Source of the DNA: Dillenia suffruticosa
Taxonomy: Eukaryota > Streptophyta > Magnoliopsida > Dilleniales > Dilleniaceae
Direction of reading: 5' to 3'
Assembly: GCA_033439265.1 (NCBI GenBank)
Contig: JAVTVX010000008.1
Coordinates: forward strand, 3,720,001 to 3,784,000
Length of the DNA: 64,000 nucleotides
The position numbers and the translations under genes were made by a program. The stretch's first letter is position 1. Every line of letters begins with the position of its first letter. The notes under the pieces were generated by a model that was not told the origin of the DNA, did not search any database, and saw only the letters and a program-made list of their open reading frames with translations. Positions 11,526 through 24,800 of the stretch are shown in pieces.

Positions 11526-14500
11526 GATATCCACAAGAAAAGAAAGACAGATTTGCAGCACAGAATCTTTGGGTCCGGAAAGCTTTCCTTTAAATGCTTG
11601 ATGTGATAAAAGAGAACTACTTTCAGGTCTGAAACTCAACTTTTGGGAAAGAGGATCAATCCACTTAATACTTTGTACAACTTTCGTAGTCAATTCGGTG
11701 TCTTATACCCACCCCCCATAGATGTCGGCAGGGCACCAGGATCCTATCCTTCTTAGTTATCCAATTCAATCCCACGTACCTTCACCCCCACTTTTTTTTT
11801 TTATATATTATGTATCACTGTCTGAAAAATCAATTCCCACGTGTACGAAGGCTGAAGAGAGCCACTGATATTGTGTAGCCCAAACATAAAAGGAAAAAAA
11901 TAAAAATACAAATAAAAATCCACGTCTCCATCGGATGCTTCTAACAGTTCAACAAGTATCCTCATAAGAATGTCTCGGTGGAAAAGCAAAGCATGCAGAG
12001 ACATTAGAATGTCAAAGAAGAATCAGTATTTCTTTTAGTGACCACTCTTCCAAAAGGGTCGGTGACTTACTGACCTCATCTTTTTGTGGCAGCTAATTGA
12101 ACCCATCCTTACATAGTCACAACATCAAAGTCATCAATTTTATTTTATTTTGCATAACCAAGAAATAAATAACCACATATAACACCACGAGGCAAACAAG
12201 ACCTTCATTCCCGTGGTAATTTTTTTTCTGGGAAGGGGTAGAGAGATTAAAAAAAAAATCAGATGATAAATAATCAGTTTCCAAAACTGTAGGTCAAATT
12301 ATGCATTCCATCAAATTTTAGTTAATTTTATATATATCACATTCCTCAAATGGGAACAGAAAAGTCAATTGTTGCGAACTTGAGGGAAGTGGGTTAAGTG
12401 TCATAAACTACAAAGACCTATACTTGCCTCTCGAGGCCCCGAGAGAAAAACGTCTTTCCTCCTTTGGCAGGATTTCCCTCCCCTTCTCTCACATCTGCCG
12501 CCAGACGGTGAAGAAGAGTCTGGGATAGGAGGTCATTGTCAGCTAGCCAATGAATCAGGCAACGATTTAAGAGACTGATAAGGGAAACAAACAGTCGAAG
12601 GAGTGTTAGGGGTATATCAGGAGTGAGGATCTTGGCCCCAATTGGTGGGTATCCTCCCTTAAGGGTGGCCGGATTGTCAGTAGAGGGTTTTAATCATGAC
12701 CCAGGGTTCAACAGAGACGAGGGTTCATGGCACACCAAAATGAAAAAGTCCTCATCTCGTTTGTGTCCTTATGAGGGTTGGGCCTTATGGCTCCTGATTG
12801 AGATGGCTGGTGTTCTCTCGTCAGGATCTAGCCTTGCCGATGCAAGGGGTGAGGGTTTGTTAGTGCGCTATCGTGAAGATCTCACGTTGTCACTTATATG
12901 TGGACAGCTGAATTATTAAGTAAATAATTCATTAAATATAAAAAAATATATAAATATAAAAAATATAAAAATTTTTATATAAATATTAATTAATTTACCT
13001 CGAGTCATTTTTGTACATCAATGGTTTCTGCCCCAAATTTCTGTAAGGCTTTCTGTTATATTTTAAGAGTCCTAGGATTTGCCCCATTAGGATAATATTC
13101 TAATACATATATATACATATGAAAGACCCGGAGTTCTTAGAGAAGATGCATCTGTAAAATCAAAGATTTGAATAACATTTAAACCAATTCATACAAAAAG
13201 AAAAGAAAAGAAATCATAGAGAGCAAGAGTGGCATGAATAAAAAAAGGAAATTTGGCAAAAATACCCAAAAATCACGCTTAAACAATAGTCATTCCTCAT
13301 GTTTAGCTCAATTATGCTTAGACGAGAGAGAGAGAGAGAGAGAGAGAGATTAATTTTGGCTTCAGAATCAGAATAGTCTCCATTTATCACAGCCAGTCCA
13401 GGGGCAAGATGCTTTAGCTCAGATATGGAATCTGATTATACCAGCCAGCAGCATCTTTCCTAGTTCACAAAGTTTCATTGGTAGGCTGTGATTGATCTTT
13501 ATTCCCAAGTGTCTGTTCAAGCACATGCTAGGACTCGCATGTTTTTGTGTTAGTGTGCACGCACATGCATGAGAGAGAGAGAGAGAGATAGAGAGAGCGC
13601 TTTGTTGGAAACTGATATTTCACTTCTCAGTCTCAACCGAAAGAGGCAGAATAAGCTCAATTGCATAATCGGTTCTTAATGCACTTCTTGTTCACAAAAA
13701 TTGCCCAGTACATACATTTGAAAAGAAAGGCCAAGAAGTCTCGACATGAAGACACCCACATAGAAACTCTTGTTCCAAAGGAGACAGCAGCTAAAATGGT
13801 TAGATACCAACCCATTTCTTTTCCTACTTTTTATCACTGGTGGTTGCAGAACATGGGTCCACCACCCAACACAAAGCTTGTACTCAGATGACTTTACAAA
13901 AATAGATAATCCAACCACCACTCATTTCAATATCTGGCAAAGCTTATCCTTCACTGTTATCACCACAGCGTAAATATCTTTTCTAGTGGATACCTAGTTG
14001 GAGTTTAGTGCGCATTTGGCCCCCCAGATTATGGACCAAAATGCGATACGGCACCCAAAATATATTGCCCCCTCAATCTATTATTTCACATTTACCTTAG
14101 ACCTAGTGAGACTTGTGCTAGCATGATTGATCTCCCAAAAAAAGAAAAAAAGTTTGCAGTGCTTCAAGCATCTCATTGAACATGTAGGGTCTAAGGTAAG
14201 CAATATGAATACACTCCTTTCTATTAAGAAGAGAATGCTTAAAAGGAATTAAATCTGAGACCTCTTAAGTTATGATGCAAGCAAGTTGGTGTCTAGGTTC
14301 AAGTGAATGTAAACAAGATTTTGAAGGTTAACGTGAACAAAATCAAAGTTTAGAGGAAAATCTTATTCTGTCCACCAGTTTGGAGGCCAAAAAGTGTGCA
14401 TAACCCTTTGGCAGAAAAGGATATCCATAGGTGAACCTAACCCGATTTGGATAACCAACATATCTCCTCCTATATGCAATAACACACAGCAAAGGTCACT

Positions 14501-14922
14501 TCATGAATTTTTAAATTGCTTGCAGCAAGATATTGATTTGACTATTGATAAAAATATTTGTTGGGTGATCAATCTTAAATAACTTTGATTAATTTCAATG
14601 AGAAACTATATAACTTTGTGGGTTTTGAGGGAAAAGAGAGAGAAGAAACATGGGTAGTGGGAATCCTAAGATTGACATGAAAGATGGTAACTGATGATAT
14701 AAGCATTGTCCCCTGGAACACCAGAGCATCACCCCAAGGGACCACTGCATAGAAAGTAGACAACTTTAAAACATCTGATCTCACTTCCTATCACCTGTGT
14801 CACATCTCGAACTACATTTATTCCTTTCCATGATCCTAAAGACTTTTTAAGAGTCAGCATCCATCTTCCCAATAAGCCTCCTTATCCTTTCAACACTTGA
14901 TTTCAATTTAAATTTTCAGGGA
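11070..14922. other. Intergenic DNA upstream of the zinc-finger gene
   Basis: No recognisable gene. It holds (TC)n at 11,484-11,523, (GA)n at about 13,323-13,349 and 13,570-13,590, and a moderately GC-rich block at about 12,420-12,900. Directly after that block (12,917-13,000) lies an AT-rich module that is nearly repeated at about 48,182-48,260 and 48,367-48,449. The last part, ending in TTTTCAG at 14,913-14,919, may be an intron in the leader of the zinc-finger gene. Confidence 0.5.
11484..11523 (+). repeat. (TC)n microsatellite
   Basis: About 40 bases of uninterrupted TC repeat. Confidence 0.97.
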
Positions 14923-14934
14923 ATGAAGAAATGA
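14923..14934 (+). CDS. Four-codon upstream ORF overlapping the zinc-finger start
   Basis: ATG AAG AAA TGA ends inside the main start codon: its TGA (14,932-14,934) shares two bases with the main ATG (14,931-14,933), forming ATGA. Such an arrangement could allow termination-reinitiation or reduce translation of the zinc-finger protein. Whether it lies in the mRNA depends on the transcription start and on whether CAG at 14,917-14,919 is a leader splice acceptor; either case would keep the uORF. Confidence 0.4.
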   Translation: MKK

Positions 14935-15473
14935 ACTGTCCAAGAGAAGAATCAGCCCATAAAAAGGATAATGGTAAAGAAGGAACCCTAGATGATAACC
15001 AAGGAGAGTGGCTGAATTTGAGCATGGGAAGAAAAATACCCTCTGCGGCAGTAAACTTGGACGCACAATCAAGACCAACCTCTATTAAGCTTTTCTCATG
15101 CAACTTCTGTATGAGAAAATTTTTTAGCTCACAAGCACTTGGGGGTCATCAAAATGCCCATAAGAAGGAGAGAGGTGCAGCGAGAAGATTTCACCCACAG
15201 AAAATGATGAGAATGATGCCTTTCCCAATCAAAACTCCTACCATCAGAACACTTGCTGTCCGGCCACATTCCCTAATGCACAAAACACAAAGAGATGGGA
15301 CTCCAGTGATAGCAAGGTTTGGTGGAACAACATCAGCTACGGGAACGGCAAGGATGCCCCGCAAGATAGAGGAAGCTATGGATATGATGTGGCCGGGAAG
15401 CTTTCACTTGCCTCTTCCACAACCAGAACAACCATCTGAACATCTCAAGTTAGACTTGAGTCTACGACTCTGA
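14931..15473 (+). CDS. Single C2H2 zinc-finger protein with EAR repression motif (ZFP4/ZFP7-like)
   Basis: An intronless ORF of 180 residues encoding a plant EPF-type transcription factor expected in the nucleus. The one finger spans about residues 55-77: Cys57 and Cys60, then QALGGH at 68-73, with His73 and His77 completing the zinc site. QALGGH is the plant-specific DNA-contact signature. The protein ends in LDLSLRL (174-180), a classical LxLxL EAR motif that recruits TOPLESS-type corepressors. EWLNLSM at 26-32 resembles the N-terminal motif of the ZFP subfamily. A basic stretch (KKERGAARR) follows the finger and may help nuclear import. Relatives act in hormone signalling and trichome or organ development; the specific role here is unknown. 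The 3' end of the gene is tandemly duplicated. Confidence 0.88.
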   Translation: MNCPREESAHKKDNGKEGTLDDNQGEWLNLSMGRKIPSAAVNLDAQSRPTSIKLFSCNFCMRKFFSSQALGGHQNAHKKERGAARRFHPQKMMRMMPFPIKTPTIRTLAVRPHSLMHKTQRDGTPVIARFGGTTSATGTARMPRKIEEAMDMMWPGSFHLPLPQPEQPSEHLKLDLSLRL

Positions 15474-15633
15474 TCAATGCATTCATTCGAGCAAGGATGC
15501 CCTGCAAGATGGAGGAAGCTATGGATATGATGTGGCCAGGAAGCTTTCACTTGCATCTTCCACAACCAGAACAACCATCTGAACATCTCAAGTTAGACTT
15601 GAGTCTATGGCTCTGATCTATGCATTCATCCAC
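15348..15633 (+). repeat. 143-bp tandem duplication of the zinc-finger gene's 3' end
   Basis: The segment 15,348-15,490 is repeated at 15,491-15,633 with about seven differences over the first ~130 bases. Copy 1 contains the last ~41 codons with the EAR motif and stop. Copy 2 repeats them after the stop, ending LDLSLWL and a second TGA. The unit is not a multiple of three, so read-through of copy 1 would not enter copy 2 in the same frame. Copy 2 probably lies in the 3' UTR. Confidence 0.95.
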
Positions 15634-16040
15634 GATTTTACCTCCTTTCAATTGTAGTATTTACTGATTTGTTTATCCATCGACTGCTTAAACTAACTTG
15701 GGGAAAAGTCACAAGTCATATGAGCCAAACCTCTGATGGCGGGTCTTTCCTTACAAAGCTAGAGGAAAGATAAGAAATCCTTGTCTTACATGTGATGCAT
15801 TTCATAGCTAAAGCTAAGTAAATTAGAACCAATGGCTGAAGGAATCAAGCCCAAATCAGAACATGTCACCAAGACCACAAAGAGTAGTTTATTAATAATC
15901 ACACTGTATAGTGTTTCCCAGTTCTTTGCCTCTCCAGTAAGACTTCTCCATGCTTTACATCATGAAATCAGCGGGCCAAAGACTGGACAGACATGTAAAC
16001 CCAAAACCTCCCGCATAGGGGGCCGAGAACCCTATGTAAG

Positions 16041-16143
16041 CCCCCCAATTTTCAAACGCCGTATTGTACTAGATTTCTCCTCATGTGGCTTACCCCCCAT
16101 TTTTCAAACACTGTATTGTACTAGATTTCTCCTCATGTGGCTT
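16041..16143 (+). repeat. 52-bp tandem duplication
   Basis: The block containing GTATTGTACTAGATTTCTCC and TCATGTGGCTTA occurs twice, offset by 52 bp, with only a few changes. Confidence 0.93.
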
Positions 16144-18327
16144 AACCAGATTCCAGAAACCAGAAACTAGATAAGAGGAATCGCCAACTTTACAAGAATG
16201 TTTACCATTGTAGCACAAGTTTCTAACCACAGACATGAAAAACATATAAAAGAATATGCAATACCCTCTAGTTCAGAAGCCATAGCAAACTTCTAGGTAA
16301 CAGTTTTCAGGAGTGCAGTCCAACAGCCATGGGAACAGCTAAAGCAGAAAAAGCCTAGTATGCAGGTTCATCATTATGCAACCAGGGAGCAAGAAAGATG
16401 GTGATTAAGTTGAGAAGGGAGATTAGAAAAGAGAGTCCCCTGCTTTCCCAAATTTACTAAATGCCTTAGCCTTTTAACTTCTACAGCATGATAAATGCAA
16501 TATCATATAAACAAAGGTAAAAGGAAAAAGAAAGGACAGTGATACACATAAGCAAATCCAATTAAAGCAATTTTGAAAAGTTGCCCCTACAAATATGGCA
16601 ACAATGCAACAAATACAGCAAGGATCCAGCCAAAACGAATATGCTGGTAGTCCCCATTCCCTGGTATCAATCTCAAGAACACGTTCTCTGAAACATACTA
16701 TAGGCAAATGATCGTGTCTTTCACTATATCAAAATCAGGTCCTGTAACACCTTCAATCTGGACATTTTCACTCTTTAAGCAGGGCCATTAGCTATAATTG
16801 TAATTAACATTGAAGGACAAATGGAAATTCCGTTTATTGCTATGTTTCTACAACAGGACCACATAAATATATACATCTATATATAAAAATGCAGGAACAG
16901 AACTAAAACACTCATGCCCCAAGATTTCAATGCCTAACAGTTTGATCACAACAAACATAATTTGTTGTGCTAATTGTGTTTGTGAAGTCAAACTCATTAT
17001 GAAATGAAAGTCATGCCACAGTCTGCTTGGAAATGAATTTGGGTGTTTGGAGGAATATTTTAGAGTCCAATTATATTCTACGTTGGGAACAAAATGAAAA
17101 TGAGTTTCAAAATTTATTATTTATTGGGTTGAGCTTTAATAAGGACCATCAAGTTTTGTAGAGTTCATCTTTAAAACCAAAATCAGAGTATTTCTAACTC
17201 CACCCTTCTTTACAAGTTACAAAGGCACATCATACACATCAGTTTCCAAGCCTAGCAAAATGTAGTCCAGAATAAAAAATTTTCAAAGATTTCATTTGGT
17301 TCCAATAAGAGGTAAAAAATGCAAGCTTAAAAGACATTGGTACTGGTTTCTGATAGTCCACATTCACAAATCTCAAGCAAATTCATTTGTGTTTAATATA
17401 ACAATAGAAGAAATTAATTTCCCTATTGGTTATTTTACATTATTAAATGTTAAGTGGGATTCATTTTTCCTCAAGAAGCACAACCAGATTTGCAATCTTG
17501 GTATGCTTTTCCTTCACCTCTGTCAGCATAACATGTGCTGTTACTTTTAACAGACATGCATTTGCAACACAATGTACAATTTGAGATCATTTGCCTCATT
17601 ATCAAACTTTCCACACCAATGAAAAGATTCAGAGTACATGGATTTGTTCCACCTTATGGGATCATACAGCTGTTGTGCACTTCTGTTGATTAATCATCCT
17701 TCTTTTCAAGAAAAATCTAGAACATCCATTTTGCCTCATCCTTGCCTAATTGCTATGGTACACAGCAAGTTCTTTATGAGGAACAATATGTTCTGTCCTA
17801 CTTAACTTCGTGGTCCTCATATATCGTCTAAACGATTCAGAGAATTAATTTTTCCAATTTTTTTTTCTGATGAATAATTTTTTTCCCAATGCTGTTGATA
17901 TTTATGTAGCCATAAAATGACATAACGAAAGTATTAAGAGGGTACGAAGTTACTTCTAGCTCACTCACTACCCTTCCACTACCAGAGGTTTCCTTTTGAA
18001 GTTAAATACCTTAATCAGGTGCCATTAGTTTGTATCAAAACAAATGGACAACACATGTAAAATGTGTTCAACCATTAGTCCAACTCGAATCCTAATCAGG
18101 TAGAAGGTGTTCACTGCACCCAGCAAGTTATGCATTCCTCAAAGTTGTGCTAAACAATGCATAAAATGATTAATTACAAACAAACAATGAGAATTTTCTT
18201 GTATTATGGCTACCTTCTGCACTAATCCAACAAATACAAATCCCCGTTGAGACAGTCATCCGATAAAGATTTTATTGAGACAAATCATATGACTAATAAG
18301 TTACTGGATCTCTTTCTATCAAGCTCA

Positions 18328-18337
18328 CTCCCTCCCT

Positions 18338-18387
<50 letters not shown>

Positions 18388-18406
18388 TACACACACACAC
18401 ACACAC
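18328..18406 (+). repeat. Compound (TCCC)n(TC)n(AC)n microsatellite
   Basis: Roughly 18 bases of TCCC repeat, 38 bases of TC repeat and 19 bases of AC repeat follow each other almost without interruption. Confidence 0.96.
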
Positions 18407-18889
18407 CATTCTTCCTCGCTGTGAAACCCCAAGCCAAGTGGAAGACACCAAACGTCTAGCATATAACCAAGGGACATTACCAGCCAGCACTGCTAAAGAA
18501 CACTCTGAAAAGAAACATCGACCTCAGGAAAAATCCCACTGTTTGTCTCAGTGCCCGTGTACAAGAAACAATGTCAACAGTCAGCTAAGCAACAAAAAAG
18601 TAGCCTCCTCCCTTCACCCAAAGATCCCACTACTGTATTCTAGGCATAACTTAATTCCAAACAATTAGCATGGGTTCAAGAGAGTTGCCTAGTCAGTGAA
18701 CTTTTCATTCTATAAACTACTGAAAAAACCGAGAAAATGGTAATCAATGAGCAACAGCAATTTGTTCTCATCTGGCAGGATCTAAATTCAGCATGACCAT
18801 GATATGGTAATAATTTATGTCACCTACTAAAATAAAGTACAAGTCTATTATAGATTAAGTGGTGTCAAGGATTTGTTACAGCCTTACAA

Positions 18890-21800
18890 TCATCGGGGAC
18901 TTTTAAGGATTTGGGTCTTTTGCATAATGATTGGAAGCCTCTGGCTTACGATGCTCAGATCATTATAAGCAGCAGAATCAGAAGGGTATCCTTTCTGCAC
19001 AAATAAATCAAAGTGATTATGCATTAATGAGGTGTAAAACTTTTACATTAGAACACCATACAAGCAAAACACAATCAAGCAAACCATCTATTTGAGAGCC
19101 TAGCAACAAAACTTAAAAGGATCCAATTGCAAAAAGTATCCCGAGTGCCATGTGCGAGGTGCTAGCCAACCTAGCTGATAACACACCGCGTTCCAAAATT
19201 TTTAAATATCTCATTCCCCAAACCATCAGCAAATTCTGTTCCTTTCCTCTTGTTTGAAGTTAAAATAAAAATTCTAGAACTTTTGCTCTAATCAAAGGTT
19301 CCAAACTGAGTTCTCTCTAGTTATGCTTACTTTCTCATGCAACATGATTTCAGTTTTTCTCTTTATCGCACTGGATCATGTCCATAGCAAATTAATATGA
19401 ACTGAAGAAAATCTTTCTAAGGTGAAGAATGCATTAAACTATAAAAATTTTACAACATTTGCCATAATTACACTAATCGTTTCTCTTCAAGTCCTTATTA
19501 TGATCTTCAAACTTAAACAACTTCTTCAAATTAAATATCTTAAAACTTCTGAATGCCACTTTACTTATTTTTGTTGTTTCTGCAATTATTTAATACCAAA
19601 TCCGTCGTTGTTAATAGATGTTACTCCTAAAATTTCGTCCCTTAGTTCTCTCAAACTTTGTCATACTTTCCCGCTGTATTTTCCCAGTTGTTTTCAAGTA
19701 ATCCCCAAGCTATGAATTCTCCATTGATAGCTTCCATAACCTATTCATAAAAATAAAAACTAGAGAAAAATAATAACTCTTCATTCTGAAAGCTATGACC
19801 CACCATTTGAGAATTGCTTGAGTAATGTAGATTATTGTTTTGTTTAACATAAAACAATAATGTCATCAATATAGAAGACATGCGAGTGTGGACATTATCT
19901 ATATATTTTTACAAATACAAATATATCTGAGACCATGCTGGTGCCAAGGCTATCATCATAAGGTAAGATTGGATGAGACCGTGATCCATTCTGCTTTTGG
20001 ATCAATATTTGGTCTAGTTTTAAGAACCTTGATTCCAGAACTTTGAAACAAGCTAGAGCAGAATAGAGCATCAATGCGGAGAAAAATATAGACAAAATCT
20101 TCAAAATCCACATAATAAAAGCAGTTCATAAATCAAATTAACAACTCAAAATAATTAACTCTCAGAAGAGGAAAAGTCAAGTATCTAACATTGCCAAACA
20201 TGAATTTTCAGCCATGCCATTTGCCAAACCAATATAGTTTCTATTTCTCTTATTGATACCAAGATATTATTAGTAGGTAACTGCTCAAATTGATCACTAA
20301 ACTACCACTCTTACAGATGTGAAAAACTATAGACCAGATATTTCCTACGAGAAAATTGTAGGCAATCTTGATCTCTGTTTCCGATATGGGCATAGAGTGT
20401 CTTCTCCAAACAAGGAGCATACTTTGTAAGCATATGAAGGACTAATACACTTCCAGTGTTTCAACAAAATGACATTTGTTAAACAATATGGTCAACTAAC
20501 AGCAACCAAATACCAGAAACCTTTCATCAACTACCAAAAAGACAATCTACGAATATGGCAATGAGAAAATAATATATATCATTCTAATAATTAACCAATG
20601 AACAAATACACACAGGAACAAAGGTCTAACTTACTGCAGACATAGCTTGGAAAGTGGCTTCTCTCCAGCAGCTTTCTCGAAGAACTGTGGGACTCCCTCT
20701 GTCTTTGAAAATGCAATGCATGCGAGTGTCCCTCAATCTCATTAGCACTCCATCAACTCTGAGCTGTCAAAATGGGAAAAAAATAATTTATATCAAAAAT
20801 TTGAATAGTGGGCACTAGGAAACAAGTCAGATATAAAGCAGAAAAAGAGAGATTAAACTTTTTGTCCATCTAATATGTTAAAAAAGAAAAGACAAACTGT
20901 ACAACCAGCTTAGTCCATTCAACAAAGTACATCACAGTATCTTTTGATGTGATGCCACTGAAGCATTAAGCAAAAGATTGTTGAATAAATTTTCTCCAAT
21001 TGACAGAGCTCTAGAAGGAAAGTATGAACCAGAGAAGAGTAACATACCCAGAATCGCAACAGAAGAAACCAACTACTTGGCATAACCCTCTACAGTGAAT
21101 GAATGCGATTTCAGTATGTATACCAGAGACCAATATCATAAAATCACAGAAAATTCAAGTCACTCACCACTTTAACTGTTAATAGTGACACTCCATTATC
21201 AGCCAATTCATCTTCATACAAGACAACCTGTTGAACCAAAAGATATGAGTTAAAAACAATAAACAAACTAAGCAGATAAAATTATATATATGAGTTCCAT
21301 AGCCCTTACTTCATCATAGAACAGAATAGGCTCTCTTGATGCAAGTGATGCCATGTCAATTTTCTGCTCACAGTCATCCCACTGGAGATGGTGACTTTTC
21401 TCATCCAGAGTATCTCCACTATGCTGCTCATTGGGGGTAATGCCAATAAGAGGAAAATACAATGAAATGTAAGAAACACTTTACAATGGAAAGTCTGTCA
21501 GTATTAGATCTTATGTTTTTGCAGCATACGAATAGTTTGAATGCACGATCAGAGGTAAGGAGCCAATACATAGAATGAATGCTATGGAGAAGGCTTACTC
21601 CTCAGGCAGTATAACCTTATAGTGGCCAAGTTTCACTCACTAATATCACGTGGGAGCAACTCACATTCTCAGTGTTGATCTCAATTGATTGGCTTCCACA
21701 ATATGGCGTTGTGAAAGTATAGTCATAATCCAGAATGACTTGCTGGAAGGGTTTGCTGCAAATTCAAAAAAGGATGTCATAGATTTGGAACAAATAATGT

Positions 21801-24800
21801 GCAAGCAATTATTTCATTAAAGCAATCTATTTAATAAAAACGGGTGTAGATTCTTTAGTTAATAGTATCATAAGAGATGTACCAAAAAAGACTGCAAACT
21901 AATGTATTTGGAAAGTCAGATGTCAACACCACGAGTTGCAGGGCATAAGCTGTCAAATTGAAGAATTTCACTGATAATGTTAAGAAGAAAATGATACAAG
22001 TCCAAACAGGGGATCTATTTTAGGTAGAGTTCTTGGAGATCCTCAACTTCTCTTAACATGTGAGCGATTTTTATTTATCCAGGAGTTGTATTGTGTTCCA
22101 AATTATGCAATCAAAAGTTCTTCCAATTTGGACAAAATGTCTAAAACTATTCGGGAAATTTTGGATACCCAAAGACCAGAAGCATAAACTTACGATCGTC
22201 GACTCCTTGGATCATATGAAGGAGACAAAACAAGTTGCTACAGTTTTTTAAACTAAGCAACATTAACAAATATATATCCCAGATATCAAGATCCAAAACA
22301 CTTACTTACAGACTCAAAAGACCCCAATGCATTTTTGTGCCATTTCAGTTTCATTGTGAAGACAAAAGGAAAGCTCCAACGTTTGCTGGGAGCAATGAAA
22401 ATTAAATAAAAGCTTAGGGAGATGAGATGCCAGTTAACAGGAACTGGATGGAGAAAATTTAGTCCAAAATTTTTGTTGGATGTCCGAAGCGCAGTAACTG
22501 GACAAATTCTCAATGAACATTGGGTGGCCTCAGTTAGACATAGGAGAAAATGTCGTAAACAAGCATCGTCAGCTCTTCAACTCCAAGCACCTTAATACAA
22601 GGTGGTGCTTGGGTGAATCTACACAGTGTCACATGATCGTACAGCATAGTAACCATTGCACACATAGCCAGATGCTGTAATTTTCAAATTGTATTGAGAG
22701 GCTAGTACACAAGGCCAGCATCAGCAAATCCAGGAAAAGGTCTAAGCATCTGTGTGCCAAACTAACACATTTTACAAGGGGTATGTATGTTGTATCATAT
22801 TATCTGTGTAATAAACGGCTCATGTTCGTGATTGAATTTTAGGACACAATAATTTACCATATAGTGTTGCAGTCATATCATATACACTATTATAAGTAGC
22901 TCCCCATGCAATGAACAGCAAAAAAGAACTCCCACCCCTAATTTCGCTGTAATAAGCCATCCCTCTAAATTGCTTTATGAAAATAGATAACAAGTGCAAT
23001 CTAAGGTTACTTCTGTAAACCTACAATGACAAACTTTCAACAAAGAGAATTATTTTTTGGATTTGAGGATTTCTACCATCACATTTTTTTTTCTTAATCC
23101 TTTTGCATTCTATGCATTGAGAGGTGAATGGCACATTAGACCACCCTTTTAGAGATTAGGTAAACTTGAGTAATTTGACACCATCTAACCCGCCATTTTT
23201 TTACCAATTCCTTGCCGATCACATTCTCTATTTCTGAAACTCCGTGTGTGTGTGTGTTACCCATACTCAAAAATGGATGTCCAATAATACAAAATCCAAT
23301 CCGTTGCCAAACACTAGCTAACTTACTGTGTGTACTCCATTCCTTAAACATAGGAAAACTAGACAATATCAACTGAAGGAGCATCCACTACAAAGAAATA
23401 AATTGGACAGGTAATTTTCTGCCTAATGAGTGTTTACTTGGTACCTAGTCTAAATGTTTCTTCAAAGAAATAAATTGGCCCACTCAGAAGGGATTTTCTT
23501 TATCACTCGCACGGACAAGACAAGGTATGTCTGCTTAAAAAGGGGCCAAAATTATAATTATGAAGAGCTCCAAAAGTTATTTAATATGAGGAAAACTAGA
23601 CAAGGAAGCACTTCTACAGAAACTATCTTAGAACAACACTAAGAGCACAAAAAAGAAAAGACATCCCGAATAGAATCAGAAGAACCTCTGATTAAAACTA
23701 TCCTGACTGATTTTGATAGAAAGACGATGAAGCTTTTCTTTCTGTTTCCGCAGCTTTCATTTCTATCTATTTCCCAAACAACAGAATTTTACATTCCCTC
23801 AATAATTTTCTCTTTAAAATTGGATCTTAATGTCTATATATGATGTTTTGAATTGAACAGAAGCTCACCTTCTGAATTTCCACTTTGCTGCTGCTGGAAC
23901 CTCAACCGGCGGCAAAGCTTCCGCCTTCCATCCAACTAGAGCATCAAATGCATTAAAATGAATTCTAATGCCACTATTCACATGTTTAAGAACAAGAGAA
24001 CTATCTCCAAAAACCATCTCTGGCAAGTGACATGTCTGTAGCTTTTCTTCCCATCTGAAGCAAAAACGAATATCAAGAGAAAATTCAAAAACTGAAAAAG
24101 CTTTGAAGCCTGGAATAATGTTATCAAAGATTGAGTTGCTAAGTAATTCAGAACCAGCCTCTTTTCATTGTGCCAGATGTCCTAGTTAAAAGGAACAACA
24201 AACTGATAAACAAGAGCATATGTGTTTGTCATGTATCTGGGTGTCTGTCAGTTTGCCTCTGTCTTTGCCCAAACTGAGAAACTCATGGCAGAAAGGGACC
24301 TGAAACAAACTCTTTTTACCTGGGCACAGGCTCAGTTACGCATCTACAGAACACAGTTTCTTACATATTTTCATGTCATTATTTGTACTATCAACAAGAT
24401 GAGGAAGAACCTTCATGAGTAAAAAAATAAATGAAAAAATAGGATACAGCTCCTTAATGAATATCAGCCTATAAAAGGTTGTTATCATGAAAAAAAGTAG
24501 TAGAGCTGTTTACCTATCAAAAAAGGGGGCGGGGAATAAGCTACTCCAAAGGAAAAAGCAATTGCGCAAATTTTTGTTTAAAACTTCAGTATTTGAAAGA
24601 TTTGAAAATTGACCAAAATTCAGATATACCATAAGTAGTAATAAATGATGAAAAATAATCAGAGTCAACACCAAGAGCCTTTCTGGTATACTGATTATAT
24701 AGGATGGAATTCATAAATTGATAAATTTGAAATGCTAGAAAGTTCCTTAATGTGTAAATACACCAATAGACAAAACATTAGGCTTATATAGAAATTTTGG

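Larger units (their letters stand above)
15634..18889. other. Intergenic DNA between convergent zinc-finger and TIP41-like genes
   Basis: No recognisable gene. The left end should hold the 3' UTR of the zinc-finger gene and the right end the 3' UTR of the TIP41-like gene (minus strand). A 52-bp tandem duplication and a compound microsatellite are listed separately. ORFs at 15,832-16,170, 16,474-16,707 and 17,296-17,550 have no family resemblance. Confidence 0.5.

Noticed and set aside
12623-12919. 98-codon ORF in a GC-richer patch
   Set aside because: No recognisable motif, no splice-linked neighbours; probably a chance ORF or old repeat.
15404-15586. 60-codon minus-strand ORF
   Set aside because: It is the antisense of the duplicated zinc-finger tail.
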